From positions 43,225-107,224 of the forward strand of contig NZVE01000074.1 in the NCBI GenBank assembly GCA_002697345.1: a DNA stretch of 64,000 nt. Reading direction: 5' to 3'. The DNA comes from Paracoccaceae bacterium. GTDB taxonomy: Bacteria > Pseudomonadota > Alphaproteobacteria > Rhodobacterales > Rhodobacteraceae. Position numbers and translations under genes: made by a program. Position 1 is the stretch's first letter; every line of letters begins with the position of its first letter. Below, piece after piece: positions 29,775-41,234 of this stretch. The notes below the pieces were generated by a model. The model had not been told where the DNA came from, made no database searches, and saw only the letters and a list, made by a program, of their open reading frames with translations.

Positions 29775-29921
29775 TCAATTAAATGAACTTATTATAGTTA
29801 GCAAATTACACTAAATATTTTCTATTTTCTATTATAAAAAGGGTATACAATGGACTAAAAGAGCTTAAAAGAGGTCCTAAATAATAATTTAAACAAGACA
29901 ATTAGTATCGGTGGATGGTAC

Positions 29922-31052
29922 ATGCTCTCGAATAAAAAACTTAACTCCTTGGGTTTTCTAAAACCTCCATCTAAAACCAGAGTAGTCGTTGCAATGTCTG
30001 GAGGAGTAGATAGTTCTGTTGTTGCAGCAAATCTAGCAGAAGAAGGATACGATGTTGTTGGCATTACATTACAGCTTTATGATCATGGGTTGGCTCTCGC
30101 AAAAAAAGGTGCCTGCTGCGCTGGGCAAGATATCCATGACGCAAGTAGAGTTGCAGAAAAAATGGGCTTCCCTCATTATGTCTTAGATTATGAAAATTCT
30201 TTTAAAAGCGCAGTAATAGAGGAATTTGCAGATAGCTACTTAGCAGGGGCGACTCCAGTTCCATGCATAAGGTGCAATGAGCGTGTTAAGTTTAAAGATT
30301 TACTTGAAACTGCCAAAGATCTTCAAGCAGATTGCATGGCAACTGGTCATTATATTCAAAGGAAAGTAGGAAAAAATGGTGCTGAACTTCATTCTGCTGC
30401 CGATAAAGATAAGGACCAAAGCTATTTCTTATTTTCAACTACGCCTGAACAATTGGAGTATTTACGTTTCCCATTAGGGCATCTTAAATCTAAAAAGGAA
30501 ACTAGAGAGTTAGCCCATAAATTTGGATTAAGCGTAGCAAAAAAGGCAGATAGCCAAGACATATGTTTTGTGCCAAATGGCAATTATGCGTCTGTCATAG
30601 AAAGGCTTCGGCCTGGGGCAGCCGAACCCGGGCAAGTGGTCACAGAGTCTGGGCAAGTTTTAGGTAAACACTCAGGTATAATTCATTACACTATTGGACA
30701 ACGAAAAGGCATAGGAGTAAGTGGGTCAAAAGAACCTCTCTATGTTGTAAAACTGGATGTAGAAAAGAAGCTTGTTATCGTCGGTCCCAGAGATTCGTTA
30801 ACTATCAGGTACATAAATGTAAAAGAAATAAATTGGCTTGGCGGAGATCCTTTTGAAAGCAAAGAAGAATGGCATTTTAAGGTTAGAGTAAGATCTACTC
30901 AGCAGCCTCAGATTGCAATAGTGAGGCCTAAATCTAAAACAGACGCTATTGTAGAATTAATAACTCCCGAAGAAGGTATTTCCAAAGGACAGGCCTGCGT
31001 CTTTTATGGAAATGACACTACACAAATTTTTGGTGGTGGCTGGATATGTTAG
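29922..31052 (+). CDS. mnmA: tRNA-specific 2-thiouridylase MnmA
   Basis: A 376-residue enzyme that 2-thiolates the wobble uridine of tRNA-Lys, -Glu and -Gln. The PP-loop SGGVDSS lies at 26-32, the catalytic cysteines are Cys115 (TPVPCIRCN) and Cys215 (DSQDICFVP). The sulfur comes through a relay starting at a cysteine desulfurase; a TusA-like protein is encoded 2.3 kb downstream. The N-terminal extension [16 protein letters not shown] is typical of roseobacter homologues. Confidence 0.96.
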   Translation: MLSNKKLNSLGFLKPPSKTRVVVAMSGGVDSSVVAANLAEEGYDVVGITLQLYDHGLALAKKGACCAGQDIHDASRVAEKMGFPHYVLDYENSFKSAVIEEFADSYLAGATPVPCIRCNERVKFKDLLETAKDLQADCMATGHYIQRKVGKNGAELHSAADKDKDQSYFLFSTTPEQLEYLRFPLGHLKSKKETRELAHKFGLSVAKKADSQDICFVPNGNYASVIERLRPGAAEPGQVVTESGQVLGKHSGIIHYTIGQRKGIGVSGSKEPLYVVKLDVEKKLVIVGPRDSLTIRYINVKEINWLGGDPFESKEEWHFKVRVRSTQQPQIAIVRPKSKTDAIVELITPEEGISKGQACVFYGNDTTQIFGGGWIC

Positions 31053-31094
31053 AAAAATAGTTAATTATGATTAAATAAGTATTAAGGTGAATAC

Positions 31095-31574
31095 ATGATT
31101 GAAAAAATCGATTATACTAAGAAAATGCAAATCGCCATGCGTCATTTAATTGTAGATGTCCTTTCAGACGTCCAACGCGACGGCTTACCTGGTAACCATC
31201 ATTTTCATATCACTTTTGATACAAGATACCCTGGAATTTCTATTAATGACTGGTTATCAGAAAAATACCCAGACGAAATGACAATTATAATCCAGAATTG
31301 GTTCGACAAATTAAAAGTGACTAATGAACATTTTGAAATTGTACTAAACTTTGGTGACACCCCTGAAATGCTGTCTATTCCAATAGACTCAATAATAACC
31401 TTTGCAGATCCATCTGTACAATTTGGTCTTAAGTTTGAAAAAAATATTAATAAAAAGTTAAATGAACCTAATGAAGAATTAAATAAAAACCTTGTGCCTA
31501 AAAATTCACTAAAAGGTAAAAAAACTGATTCATCTGATCAAAAAGTAATCAGTCTTGATAGTTTCCGCAAATAA
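31095..31574 (+). CDS. sspB: Alphaproteobacterial SspB, ClpXP adaptor
   Basis: A 159-residue adaptor that delivers ssrA-tagged proteins to ClpXP. The folded domain covers about residues 1-115 (with HFHITFDTRYPGISI). It is followed by a charged, flexible linker and a C-terminal motif VISLDSFRK, which corresponds to the ClpX-binding tail. This arrangement is the known SspB design. An RBS AAGGTG precedes the ATG. Confidence 0.92.
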   Translation: MIEKIDYTKKMQIAMRHLIVDVLSDVQRDGLPGNHHFHITFDTRYPGISINDWLSEKYPDEMTIIIQNWFDKLKVTNEHFEIVLNFGDTPEMLSIPIDSIITFADPSVQFGLKFEKNINKKLNEPNEELNKNLVPKNSLKGKKTDSSDQKVISLDSFRK

Positions 31575-31689
31575 ATAAGATACTCTAGTAATGGAACCAA
31601 ATTCAGCTAAACTTTAAAAAAAAGTTACAAAAAATATTTAGGTAGTAAAATTCCAACTAATTCTTTTCTGTTAAATGGAGAAATAAAAA

Positions 31690-33081
31690 ATGACCAATAC
31701 TCGAACAGAAACTGATAGTTTTGGACAAATTGAAGTCCCCAAGGATAAGTACTGGGGTGCTCAAACCCAGCGATCACTAGCAAACTTTCCAATAGGATGG
31801 GAACGACAACCCATAGCGATTATCAGAGCGTTAGGGATAATTAAAAAAGCATGCGCAACTGTTAACAAAAAATCTGGAAAACTTACTTCTAAAATTGCTG
31901 ATGTCATAATCAAAGCGTCTGAAGAGGTCATTGCTGGGGATCTAAACAGTAATTTTCCACTTGTAGTTTGGCAAACTGGATCTGGGACTCAGTCAAACAT
32001 GAATGCTAATGAAGTAATAGCAAATAGAGGAATTGAATTGCTTGGAGGTGAAATAGGATCTAAAAACCCAGTACATCCCAATGATCACTGCAATATGGGC
32101 CAATCATCAAATGATACTTTTCCTACGGCGATGCATATAGCAATTGCGGAATCTACCTATAACAATTTGCTTCCAAAGTTAAAGGAACTCCATGAAGGAT
32201 TAGAATTAAAAGTTCAGGAATTTTCAGGCATTATTAAAATTGGTCGAACCCATACAATGGATGCAACTCCACTTACTCTAGGTCAAGAATTCTCAGGTTA
32301 CACACATCAAGTCTATATGGGGATTAAAAGAATTGAGCATGGAGTGGAAAACATTCTTGAGTTAGCGCAAGGTGGGACTGCTGTAGGCACAGGTTTAAGT
32401 ACAGAAAAAGGTTGGGACATAAAAGTTGCTTCTCAAATTTCTAAAATCACAGGTATTAATTTTAAAACAGCACCGAATAAGTTTGAAGCACTTGCAGCAC
32501 ATGATGCAATCGTGGAGATGTCTGGTGCTCTAAAAACAGTTGCAGCAAGTGTTTTTAAAATTGCAAATGATATAAGGTTTCTTGGCTCAGGGCCAAGAAG
32601 TGGGCTGGGTGAGCTAATTTTACCCGAAAACGAACCAGGCTCCTCCATAATGCCCGGCAAAGTAAATCCAACTCAATGCGAAGCTATCACTCAAGTTTGT
32701 ATACAAATTTTTGGTAATGATGCTGCTATTGGCTTTGCGGGGTCTCAAGGTCATTTTGAACTGAACGTTTACAAACCCATGATGGCATATAATTTATTAC
32801 AATCTATTCAATTGCTTGGTGACGCGGCGCTTGCATTCACAAATAATTGTGTCATTGGAATTAAAGCTGACGAGGAGAGGATTGAACATTTGATGCAAGA
32901 AAGCCTAATGCTTGTTACAGCCTTGGCCCCAAAAATCGGTTACGATAATGCTACAAAGGTCGCAAAAACAGCGCACAAAAACAAAACAACCCTTAAACAA
33001 GAAGCAATAAATCTAGGATTTGTAACGGCTGAAGAGTTTGACCAAGTTGTCAGGCCTGAGAAAATGATCGGCCCAAGATGA
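31690..33081 (+). CDS. fumC: Class II fumarate hydratase
   Basis: The 463-residue iron-independent fumarase that interconverts fumarate and malate in the TCA cycle. Signature [11 protein letters not shown] lies at 317-327. [10 protein letters not shown] (97-106) and NMGQSSND (135-142) form other parts of the active site. It is oxygen-stable, which suits an iron-poor environment. A class II rather than aspartase identity fits the sequence around the signature. Confidence 0.96.
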   Translation: MTNTRTETDSFGQIEVPKDKYWGAQTQRSLANFPIGWERQPIAIIRALGIIKKACATVNKKSGKLTSKIADVIIKASEEVIAGDLNSNFPLVVWQTGSGTQSNMNANEVIANRGIELLGGEIGSKNPVHPNDHCNMGQSSNDTFPTAMHIAIAESTYNNLLPKLKELHEGLELKVQEFSGIIKIGRTHTMDATPLTLGQEFSGYTHQVYMGIKRIEHGVENILELAQGGTAVGTGLSTEKGWDIKVASQISKITGINFKTAPNKFEALAAHDAIVEMSGALKTVAASVFKIANDIRFLGSGPRSGLGELILPENEPGSSIMPGKVNPTQCEAITQVCIQIFGNDAAIGFAGSQGHFELNVYKPMMAYNLLQSIQLLGDAALAFTNNCVIGIKADEERIEHLMQESLMLVTALAPKIGYDNATKVAKTAHKNKTTLKQEAINLGFVTAEEFDQVVRPEKMIGPR

Positions 33082-33125
33082 ATAGATCCTCACTAACTAG
33101 AAATCAAAATAAAAAGATCTCTTAG

Positions 33126-33377
33126 ATGCTTTCAAGACCAAAAAAACGTTCACTTACATTAAGAAAACATAAAACTTCCGTTACATTAGAGGAGGATTTT
33201 TGGAAGTCATTCCAAGAAATAGCATCTAAACAAAAAAAAGGAATTAACGAATTAGCTTCCGAAATTGATTACGAAAGAGGGCAAAATTGCGGCTTAGCTT
33301 CAGCTATTCGGCTCTACATACTTAATTATTTCAAGATTCAAAAATCGAATTTACTTCAGGAGGATAATAGTAATTGA
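33126..33377 (+). CDS. Ribbon-helix-helix domain protein
   Basis: An 83-residue protein of the alphaproteobacterial RHH_4 family. A beta-strand (KHKTSVTLEEDFW) is followed by two helices, the second around LASAIRLYILNYF, the ribbon-helix-helix DNA-binding layout. It follows fumC by 44 nt and overlaps the TusA-like gene by 4 nt. Its DNA target is unknown. It is not accompanied by a toxin gene, so a toxin-antitoxin role is unlikely. Confidence 0.82.
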   Translation: MLSRPKKRSLTLRKHKTSVTLEEDFWKSFQEIASKQKKGINELASEIDYERGQNCGLASAIRLYILNYFKIQKSNLLQEDNSN

Positions 33378-33610
33378 CCAAGTATCACTGGGATTCTGAA
33401 TTAGATTCAACTGGATTATTGTGCCCTCTACCAGTTCTGAAAATCCGAAAAAAATTAAAAGAAATGCAAAAAGGTGATATTTTACGAGTAATAGCAGATG
33501 ACCCAGCGGCTATAGTTGATATACCGCATTACTGCCATGAATCTGGCGATAAAATACTAAGGCAAGATATTAGTGATGAAGAACAGATCTATTTACTTAT
33601 GAAGATGTAA
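33374..33610 (+). CDS. tusA: TusA-like sulfur-carrier protein
   Basis: A 78-residue sulfurtransferase-fold protein. The persulfide cysteine lies in TGLLCPLPVLKIRKKL (Cys17), the standard CPxP motif. Its start is TTG 33374, 10 nt after a perfect AGGAGG at 33358-33363 and overlapping the RHH stop (TTGA). It may relay sulfur to tRNA thiolation or molybdenum-cofactor enzymes, both of which occur in this window (mnmA, formate dehydrogenase). Which one is not shown. Confidence 0.88.
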   Translation: MTKYHWDSELDSTGLLCPLPVLKIRKKLKEMQKGDILRVIADDPAAIVDIPHYCHESGDKILRQDISDEEQIYLLMKM

Positions 33611-33699
33611 TAAAACATAGTTTATATGAAGTTGTTTAACTTTTTAGTGGATTATTTTAAAATTAATGAGATTACCTAATATAATGGGTTTTTTTTCTT

Positions 33700-36600
33700 C
33701 TATTCAGCTGCAACTTTCGTTACATCTTTTCTTCCCAATATTTCAAGTAGTTCTAATCGCGTTTTCATCGCTACTTCATAACTTTGTTGCTTTACAGATC
33801 CAAACCCTCTTATTTGAAGTGGTAATCTAGCCAAAGAAATTGCGGCATCATTATTAGTAATATTACTATTTACCAGAGCTCCCAAATCTTGTTCATATAA
33901 ATCAATCAGTGCACGTTCCATTTTGCGTTCTTTCGAATACCCGAAAGCATCAAAATAGGTACCTCTCAAAAATTTCATTTTCCGAAGAACTTTAAAAGCA
34001 TTACCCATAAAATAACCGTATTCTTTCTTTATTGGTCGACCATCGTTTCCTAGCTTTGAGAGAACAGGTGGAGCTAAGTGATAAGTTATTTTGAGTTCAC
34101 CATCAAACTCCTCTCGTAGTTTTGAAATAGTATTCGTATGTAACCTAGCAACCTCATACTCGTCTTTATAGGCGAGTACTTTATGATATCCTTCTGCTAC
34201 AGCATCCTCTAAAAAAGTACCTGAAAATCTACTAACAAAATCAATGTAACGCTTAGCTAACCTATCAGACTGATATTCCTTTAGATGTGTTTCTCTAAAC
34301 TTAATCCGTTCCTGCAAGTTTTTTGGTAGCTCTGTTACCCTAGATTTATAAACCTTCTCCGCTTCAATTGGGAAAAGAATTGCCCACCTGCCCACTTCAA
34401 ATGCTTTTAGGTTTAGTTCAGTAGATGCCCCGTTAAGTTCAATAGCTTTTTTGATAGATTTATAGGATAATGGTATCATACCTTTCTGCCAGGCCGATCC
34501 AAAAATAATCATGTTAGAGTAGATAGAATCTCCTAAGGTTAGCTTCGCTAAATCAGTTGCATCAAAGAAACTAACGGCATCTTTAAGACGAGCTTCTAAA
34601 GAGAGTTTCAATCTATCATTTGGAATAAAAAAGTCTGTATCTCTAGTAAACTCGCCCGTTACAATTTCATGACTATTAACAATAGCTTGTGTCCTGCTTT
34701 CTTTCATTAGGGATATAGTTTTTGAACCAGATGTAACTACTAGATCACCGCCAATGATTGCATCAGCTTCTCCAGTAGCTACTCGGATTGCAGATATATC
34801 TTCTGGATTATCTGCTAGCCTGCAGTGAATATGAACAGCTCCACCTTTTTGAGCGAGCCCTGCCATTTCCATCATCCCAGCACCCTTATTATCAATATGG
34901 GCTGCCATAGCCAGAACAGCACCAATTGTAACAACTCCAGTACCCCCTACACCGGTAATGATAATGTTATAGGTGCCATGTATTTTTGGAAGAACTGGAT
35001 CTGGCAGTTTTGGGAGCAAAATCTCACCAAATGCTTTAGACTTGATTTTAGCTCCTTCAACAGTAACAAAAGATGGACAAAACCCTTTTACACAACTGAA
35101 ATCTTTATTACACGAAGATTGATCAATAGCTCTTTTTCGACCCAATTCAGTTTGAACAGGTATTATAGAAACGCAGTTAGACTGAACACCACAATCTCCA
35201 CAGCCTTCACATACATCAGTATTTATGAATACTCTCTTATCCGGATCTGGAAATTTTCCACGCTTTCTTCTACGACGCTTTTCTGCCGCACAGGTTTGTA
35301 TGTAAACAATAGCAGAGACACCTTTTTCATTTCTGATTTTTTTTTGAACATTCTGAAGTTCTGATCGCTCATAGGTTTCAACACTAGGTTTAAATAAATC
35401 AAAATTCACATCTTCTTTTTCATCATACACTACAACAACTTTTTTAACACCAATCGCATTTAACTCAGCAACAACTCTAGAAGCGTCAAGCCCCCCATCA
35501 TTTTCTTGCCCTCCTGTCATCGCAACAGCATCATTAAAAAGGATTTTATACGTTACGTTAACGTCAGATGATACGGCAGCTCTAATTGCTTGAATGCCAG
35601 AGTGATTATAAGTTCCATCTCCTATATTTTGGAACACATGCCCGGTAGATGAGAACGGCGCCTCTCCAATCCAGTTGGCCCCCTCTCCTCCCATATGGGT
35701 GTATCCCAATGTATCTCTATCCATCCACTGAGCCATATAGTGACACCCAATACCTGCGTAAGCCCGAGAACCTTCCGGAATTTTAGTAGACGAATTATGA
35801 GGGCATCCAGAACAAAAATATGGTATTCTACTCGCTATCTCACTGGTATTTTCTGCTTTTCTTGAGTTAACAACATAATACAGATTTGATAGTAACTTAT
35901 CTGATCCACACCCCTCCTCTTCTAAAATATAACCAATTTTTTCAGCTATTTCTACCGGATCAAGAGCAAACTTTGAGGAGAATAACTCCACACCTTGTTT
36001 TTTGCCACCGTAGACGCGTCTTCCTTTTGAATTATCGAATAAATATTCCTTAATTTGTCCTTCTAAAATTTTTCGTTTTTCTTCAACAACAACTATTAAA
36101 TCCAGAGTGTCCGCCCAACTTTCAAATGACAAAGTATCAAGTGGCCATATTTGTCCCACTTTATAGGTTGTAATACCAAGTCGTTCAGAGTCCTTTTCAT
36201 CGATTCCCAAAAGAGAAAGAGAATGAACTAAATCCAACCAATTCTTGCCAGCCGCAACAAAACCTATTTTTGGATTTTGACCACCTTTCCAAACACACTT
36301 ATCAATATTATTTTCTTTAGCAAAACTTCTAGCTGCTTCAATCTTATAATCCACTAAACGTTCTTCTTGATCTACCGGCTGATCTACCAGTCTTATGTTC
36401 AAACCTCCCTCAGGTTTAACATATGGGGGAGAAGAAAAACTTACCCGATCTATATTTCCATCTACAACTGATGTCGCTTCAACAGTATCTTTCATGACCT
36501 TGAGACCAACCCAAAGACCAGAAAACCTAGACAAAGCCCAACCGTATAGCCCATAATCTATTATCTCTTGCACTCCAGCGGGTGAAAGAATTGGAATCGA

Positions 36601-37092
36601 AGCATCAATCATAGCAAAATCAGACTGATGTAAAACAGTAGAGCTCTCGCCTGTATGGTCATCCCCCATTGCCATAACAACTCCACCATAAGTCGATGAT
36701 CCAGCCATATTGGCGTGTTTCATAACATCTCCGGACCGGTCAACCCCCGGCCCCTTTCCATACCAAAGCCCAAATACTCCATCAAACAAACCTTCACCTC
36801 TAAGTTCAGCTTGCTGAGACCCCCAAAGGGCTGTTGCGGCTAAATCCTCATTAAGACCAGGTTGGAATACTACATCATGATCATCGAGCTCTTTTTTAAC
36901 TTTTGACATTTGACTGTCCACTGCACCAAGAGGTGAACCGCGATACCCAGTAACAAGGCCTGCCGTGTTTAAACCAGCCGCCTTATCTTGGGCTTTCTGA
37001 GTAAGAAGCAACCTAACTAAAGCCTGTGTTCCATTAAGTAAGACAGCCGATTTTGTTAAGTCAAATCGATCACTTAAAGAACTTTCAGTCAT
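33700..37092 (-). CDS. Indolepyruvate ferredoxin oxidoreductase, fused alpha-beta subunits
   Basis: An 1130-residue fusion of IorA and IorB that oxidatively decarboxylates aryl or branched 2-oxo acids to acyl-CoA. The order is a pyrimidine-type domain (LVTGYRGSPLGAVD), a TPP-binding domain around residues 440-600 (GCHYMAQWMDRDT, NIGDGTYNHSG, FNDAVAMTGGQ), a Cys-rich Fe-S segment (DVCEGCGDC and further cysteines, about 640-700), and a C-terminal gamma domain (ITGVGGTGVVTIG). The aerobic fused form is common in alphaproteobacteria. It is divergent from a LysR regulator, which may control it. Confidence 0.93.
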   Translation of the reverse strand: MTESSLSDRFDLTKSAVLLNGTQALVRLLLTQKAQDKAAGLNTAGLVTGYRGSPLGAVDSQMSKVKKELDDHDVVFQPGLNEDLAATALWGSQQAELRGEGLFDGVFGLWYGKGPGVDRSGDVMKHANMAGSSTYGGVVMAMGDDHTGESSTVLHQSDFAMIDASIPILSPAGVQEIIDYGLYGWALSRFSGLWVGLKVMKDTVEATSVVDGNIDRVSFSSPPYVKPEGGLNIRLVDQPVDQEERLVDYKIEAARSFAKENNIDKCVWKGGQNPKIGFVAAGKNWLDLVHSLSLLGIDEKDSERLGITTYKVGQIWPLDTLSFESWADTLDLIVVVEEKRKILEGQIKEYLFDNSKGRRVYGGKKQGVELFSSKFALDPVEIAEKIGYILEEEGCGSDKLLSNLYYVVNSRKAENTSEIASRIPYFCSGCPHNSSTKIPEGSRAYAGIGCHYMAQWMDRDTLGYTHMGGEGANWIGEAPFSSTGHVFQNIGDGTYNHSGIQAIRAAVSSDVNVTYKILFNDAVAMTGGQENDGGLDASRVVAELNAIGVKKVVVVYDEKEDVNFDLFKPSVETYERSELQNVQKKIRNEKGVSAIVYIQTCAAEKRRRRKRGKFPDPDKRVFINTDVCEGCGDCGVQSNCVSIIPVQTELGRKRAIDQSSCNKDFSCVKGFCPSFVTVEGAKIKSKAFGEILLPKLPDPVLPKIHGTYNIIITGVGGTGVVTIGAVLAMAAHIDNKGAGMMEMAGLAQKGGAVHIHCRLADNPEDISAIRVATGEADAIIGGDLVVTSGSKTISLMKESRTQAIVNSHEIVTGEFTRDTDFFIPNDRLKLSLEARLKDAVSFFDATDLAKLTLGDSIYSNMIIFGSAWQKGMIPLSYKSIKKAIELNGASTELNLKAFEVGRWAILFPIEAEKVYKSRVTELPKNLQERIKFRETHLKEYQSDRLAKRYIDFVSRFSGTFLEDAVAEGYHKVLAYKDEYEVARLHTNTISKLREEFDGELKITYHLAPPVLSKLGNDGRPIKKEYGYFMGNAFKVLRKMKFLRGTYFDAFGYSKERKMERALIDLYEQDLGALVNSNITNNDAAISLARLPLQIRGFGSVKQQSYEVAMKTRLELLEILGRKDVTKVAAE

Positions 37093-37243
37093 AAATTTTA
37101 TAATTCCTACTGTTTACGATTCTATTCTTACTTTGACAAACACTACTCATCAATGACTTATTAAAGATAACCACTTTGCTTTATTTATTACTATATCTCT
37201 TCAATACAGTACTTTATAGTCAATAACAAAGGAGGATAAATAA

Positions 37244-38155
37244 ATGGATTGGGATAAACTAAGAGTTTTCCATGCTGTAGCAGCTGCAGGAAGTCTAACG
37301 CATGCTGGTGATAATATTCACCTGTCACAGTCTGCTGTGTCCCGTCAAATTCGAGCCTTAGAGGAATCTCTAAATACGACTTTATTCCACAGACATGCCC
37401 GAGGCTTAATCTTAACAGAGCAAGGTGAGTTACTTTTTGATGCAACAAAGTCTATGTCAAAGAGATTAGAAGCGGCAAGTGCTCGAATTAGAGATAGCGA
37501 AGACGAGGTTTTTGGAGAGTTACGAGTAACAACCACTATGGGTTTTGGGTCACTTTGGTTGGCTCCTCGATTATCAACATTATTCTTGCAATACCCCGAT
37601 CTAAATATTGATCTTATGCTTGGTGAGCGTGTGTTAGACCTACCAATGCGAGAGGCAGATGTCGCAATTCGAATGAAAGAACCAAGCCAAGCCGATCTTG
37701 TTCGAAAACGTTTGATGAGTATTCAGTTGTGTTTGTATGCAAACAAGGCCTACTTACAAAAAAATAAAGTCCCTAAAGCTCTTAATGAGTTAAGGAGTCA
37801 TCGTATAATATTTCAAAATGTTAGATCAGAGCAAGTAGCTGCTGGAGAGACTTTAGTTAAAGAATTACTTAGCTATGACTTAAAAAAAATTCTTACTGTT
37901 AATAATTATTTTGGCGTACTTCAAGCAGTAAAGAATGGCTTAGGTATAGGCGTACTACCCGATTATGTCGCCATAGATAACCCAGAGTTAGTCAGAATAT
38001 TACCAGAATTTTCTTCAAATGTAGTCCCAATTTTTCTCGCCTACCCTGAGGAATTACGGCAGTCAAAAAGAATAGCTGCTTTTCGAGATTTTGTAGTAAA
38101 CGAAATAATGATACAACGAAAGAAAGCTAGGACTATAATTAATGAAGTTTTTTGA
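37244..38155 (+). CDS. LysR-family transcriptional regulator
   Basis: A 303-residue LysR regulator. The winged helix-turn-helix covers residues 1-60 (FHAVAAAGSLTHAGDNIHLSQSAVSRQIRALEE overall, cited here in part) and the periplasmic-binding-like effector domain follows from about 90. It has a near-perfect ribosome site AAAGGAGG before the ATG. It lies 151 bp from, and divergent to, the indolepyruvate oxidoreductase gene. Homologues elsewhere in alphaproteobacteria often sit beside trxB, so the target may be remote. Confidence 0.9.
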   Translation: MDWDKLRVFHAVAAAGSLTHAGDNIHLSQSAVSRQIRALEESLNTTLFHRHARGLILTEQGELLFDATKSMSKRLEAASARIRDSEDEVFGELRVTTTMGFGSLWLAPRLSTLFLQYPDLNIDLMLGERVLDLPMREADVAIRMKEPSQADLVRKRLMSIQLCLYANKAYLQKNKVPKALNELRSHRIIFQNVRSEQVAAGETLVKELLSYDLKKILTVNNYFGVLQAVKNGLGIGVLPDYVAIDNPELVRILPEFSSNVVPIFLAYPEELRQSKRIAAFRDFVVNEIMIQRKKARTIINEVF

Positions 38156-38325
38156 TAAAATGTGATAAGTTATGTTAGAATTATGACTTATCTCTTCTCT
38201 GATTATAATGATTGAATAACTATCCAGTCATTCTAGTTAAAAGCTCTCAAGAACTTAAAAACTGGGCTTTGAGAATCTTAATTTTTCACTTATTGTTAAT
38301 AGATAGTGCCAGAGGAAATAAAGTA

Positions 38326-40488
38326 ATGTCAGAACCACGTATAACCACAGAAGTTATTGAAAGACACGGCCTTAAGCCCAATGAGTTTAAGAAAATCCTA
38401 GACCTTATCGGACGTCCTCCCACTTTTACGGAGTTAGGAATTTTTTCAGCAATGTGGAACGAGCACTGCTCATATAAGTCTTCAAAAAAATGGCTGCGAA
38501 TGTTACATTCCAAAGGTTCGCAAGTGATTTGTGGCCCAGGAGAGAATGCTGGTGTAGTGGATATAGGCGACAATCAAGCTGTCGTCTTTAAGATGGAAAG
38601 CCATAACCACCCCTCCTATATTGAGCCATATCAAGGGGCAGCAACCGGTATCGGTGGGATATTAAGAGACGTATTCACAATGGGCGCTCGGCCAATTGCT
38701 GTAATGAACTCTCTTTCATTTGGAGAAGTTAAACATCCAAAAACTAAACAACTCGTAAATGGAGTAGTTGCTGGCATAGGTGGATATGGGAATTGTTTTG
38801 GAGTTCCAACAGTGGGCGGAGAAACTCGCTTTCATGCAGCATATAACGGAAATTGTCTAGTTAACGCATTTGCAGCGGGTTTAGCAGATCACGATAAGAT
38901 TTTTTACTCTGCTGCATCCGGTGTCGGAATGAAGGTCGTTTATGTTGGTGCGAAAACTGGAAGAGACGGAGTTGGTGGAGCCACTATGGCCTCTGCGGAA
39001 TTTGATGAATTTATAGAAGAAAAGCGTCCCAATGTACAAATAGGTGATCCTTTCACTGAAAAGAGGTTAATGGAAGCATGTCAGGAACTTATGGCAACTG
39101 GGGCAATAATATCAATTCAAGACATGGGTGCAGCTGGGCTAACCTGTTCTGCAGTAGAAATGGGCGATAAAGGCGGGTTAGGTATAAAATTAGATTTAAA
39201 CAAAGTTCCGACAAGAGAACCAGGCATGAGCGCATATGAAATGATGCTAAGCGAGTCACAAGAGCGCATGCTTATGGTTTTAAATACAGGATCTGAGTCT
39301 AAAGCAGAATTAATATTTGATAAGTGGGATTTAGATTTTTCTGTTGTTGGAGAAACTATAGAAGAAGACAGATTTATAATATTTCATAATAACGAAGTGA
39401 AAGCAGATTTACCACTAAAAGCTTTGTCTGGAGACGCCCCTGAATATGATAGAGCCTGGTCTTCAACGTCAAAGCCAAAAGCTTTAGAGCAACTACCTCC
39501 AGTCAATCCGATTGAAGGTCTAAAAAAGTTGATCGCAAGCTCAAATTACTCCAGCAAACATTGGATTTGGGAACAATATGATAGTGAAGTTCAGGCTAAT
39601 ACTATTTGCTCTTCAGGCTTTCCAGCAGGTGTAGTAAAAGTTCCTAACACCAACAAAGCGTTAGCTTTCACAAGCGATGTAACTCCTCGATATGTAAAAG
39701 CTAACCCTAAAGAAGGTGGCAAACAAGCAGTTGCAGAAGCATATCGAAATCTGACAGCAGTTGGAGCTACCCCCCTTGCTTCTACTGACAACTTAAATTT
39801 TGGCAACCCAGAAAAGCCAGAGATTATGGGGCAATTTGTAGAAGCAATACAAGGAATAACCGAAGCAGTAAAAGTATTAAATATGCCGATAGTTTCTGGA
39901 AATGTCTCATTATACAATGAAACCGATGGGCATGCGATTCTTCCAACACCGACAATTGGAGCCGTAGGGATTATCCATAACATCGATAACATGATAAAGG
40001 GTAAAGTAAAAAATGAATATATAGCCGTACTAGTCGGGGAAACAGTTGGAGAACTTGGGCAATCCGCCTTACTTGCAGAAATGTTTGATAGGGAAGATGG
40101 AGAGGTTCCAAAAGTAAATTTAGAAAAAGAACGAAAAAATGGAGAATTTATTAGGAGTCACATTGATTTAATTGAAGCCTGTACAGATTGTTCAGATGGT
40201 GGGATAGCACTTGCTATTTTTGAAATGGCGACTCAATCGAATTTAGGTTTTAATCTATTTGAGAGCGATATCAGTTTTATCTTTGGAGAAGATCAAGGTA
40301 GATATCTCGTGGGGTGTTCGCTAGATAAAGCTAATAAACTAATTGATGAATCAGTAAAAAATGATGTTCATACGGAGATAGTAGGTGGTTTTATTGAAGA
40401 AAAAATTCAAATAGGGAGATATAACTCGTCAATAAATGAATTGAGCCCATTATATAAAAATAGCTTTGAAAACTCTTTTGGGAAATAA
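38326..40488 (+). CDS. purL: Phosphoribosylformylglycinamidine synthase subunit PurL
   Basis: The 720-residue small-type PurL (with separate PurQ and PurS) that converts FGAR to FGAM in purine synthesis. Conserved parts are [37 protein letters not shown] and the second ATP-site region CTDCSDGG. I start it at ATG 38326 ([10 protein letters not shown]) with AGAGGAAA ahead; the longer frame from 38212 would add 38 residues without family similarity. purQ and purS are not in the window. Confidence 0.95.
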   Translation: MSEPRITTEVIERHGLKPNEFKKILDLIGRPPTFTELGIFSAMWNEHCSYKSSKKWLRMLHSKGSQVICGPGENAGVVDIGDNQAVVFKMESHNHPSYIEPYQGAATGIGGILRDVFTMGARPIAVMNSLSFGEVKHPKTKQLVNGVVAGIGGYGNCFGVPTVGGETRFHAAYNGNCLVNAFAAGLADHDKIFYSAASGVGMKVVYVGAKTGRDGVGGATMASAEFDEFIEEKRPNVQIGDPFTEKRLMEACQELMATGAIISIQDMGAAGLTCSAVEMGDKGGLGIKLDLNKVPTREPGMSAYEMMLSESQERMLMVLNTGSESKAELIFDKWDLDFSVVGETIEEDRFIIFHNNEVKADLPLKALSGDAPEYDRAWSSTSKPKALEQLPPVNPIEGLKKLIASSNYSSKHWIWEQYDSEVQANTICSSGFPAGVVKVPNTNKALAFTSDVTPRYVKANPKEGGKQAVAEAYRNLTAVGATPLASTDNLNFGNPEKPEIMGQFVEAIQGITEAVKVLNMPIVSGNVSLYNETDGHAILPTPTIGAVGIIHNIDNMIKGKVKNEYIAVLVGETVGELGQSALLAEMFDREDGEVPKVNLEKERKNGEFIRSHIDLIEACTDCSDGGIALAIFEMATQSNLGFNLFESDISFIFGEDQGRYLVGCSLDKANKLIDESVKNDVHTEIVGGFIEEKIQIGRYNSSINELSPLYKNSFENSFGK

Positions 40489-40547
40489 GGCACTTGTAAG
40501 ACATCATAAAAACCTTATTTTTAAATTAACATTTGGAGATTAAGAAA

Positions 40548-40790
40548 ATGGCAATGCAAGCAAAAGAAATAGAGAATCTAATTAAAGAAACTTTTCCCAA
40601 GGCAAAGGTTACAATTACTGACCTGGCTGGAGATGGAAATCATTACGCTGCCGAAGTTACAGATGAAAGTTTCCGTGGCAAAAATAGAGTGCAGCAACAA
40701 AGAGCAGTCTATGCATCGCTAAAAGGAAAAATGGATGGCTCAAACGGTGAACTTCATGCTTTAGCATTAACAACGAAAATACCTAATTAA
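40548..40790 (+). CDS. bolA: BolA/IbaG-family protein
   Basis: An 80-residue BolA-family protein with the class II KH-like fold. The helix [17 protein letters not shown], strand [17 protein letters not shown] and the conserved [17 protein letters not shown] with the C-terminal [10 protein letters not shown] are present. BolA proteins pair with CGFS monothiol glutaredoxins to handle [2Fe-2S] clusters, and grxD follows 32 bp downstream. ATG 40548 with GGAG ahead is preferred over TTG 40533, which would add five residues containing that ribosome site. Confidence 0.93.
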   Translation: MAMQAKEIENLIKETFPKAKVTITDLAGDGNHYAAEVTDESFRGKNRVQQQRAVYASLKGKMDGSNGELHALALTTKIPN

Positions 40791-40822
40791 TTGAATTAAA
40801 AAAAGAACTGAGGGAAAATATT

Positions 40823-41185
40823 ATGGAAAACACACAGCAAGAAATAAATGAAACAGTAAAAAGTAATAATGTTGTATTGTTTATGAAAGGAACAAAAGCT
40901 GCACCCCAGTGTGGTTTTTCAAACAAAGTATCTGGAATTTTAAATTATATGGGAGTGGATTTTAAAGATATAAATGTACTTGGAGATGAGTCAATTCGAG
41001 AAGGGATAAAAATTTATTCAGATTGGCCAACAGTACCACAACTATATGTAAATGGAGAGTTTGTTGGAGGATGCGACATAATAACAGAAATGACTCTTTC
41101 CGGAGAACTTGATACTCTTCTTGAAGACCAAAAAATACCTTATGACAAAGAGGCTGCTGATAAAATCAGGGCCACAAATAGTTAA
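40823..41185 (+). CDS. grxD: Grx4-family monothiol glutaredoxin
   Basis: A 120-residue monothiol glutaredoxin with the CGFS active site (PQCGFSNKV, Cys30), the KGTKAAP glutathione-binding region and [17 protein letters not shown]. These proteins bind bridging [2Fe-2S] clusters with glutathione and BolA and deliver clusters to targets. Co-location with bolA supports that role. It is convergent with tkt across a strong hairpin. Confidence 0.95.
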   Translation: MENTQQEINETVKSNNVVLFMKGTKAAPQCGFSNKVSGILNYMGVDFKDINVLGDESIREGIKIYSDWPTVPQLYVNGEFVGGCDIITEMTLSGELDTLLEDQKIPYDKEAADKIRATNS

Positions 41186-41234
41186 AAACTTAATCTATAA
41201 TAAATAACCTCTTAAAACCAATCCTCAAAATTAC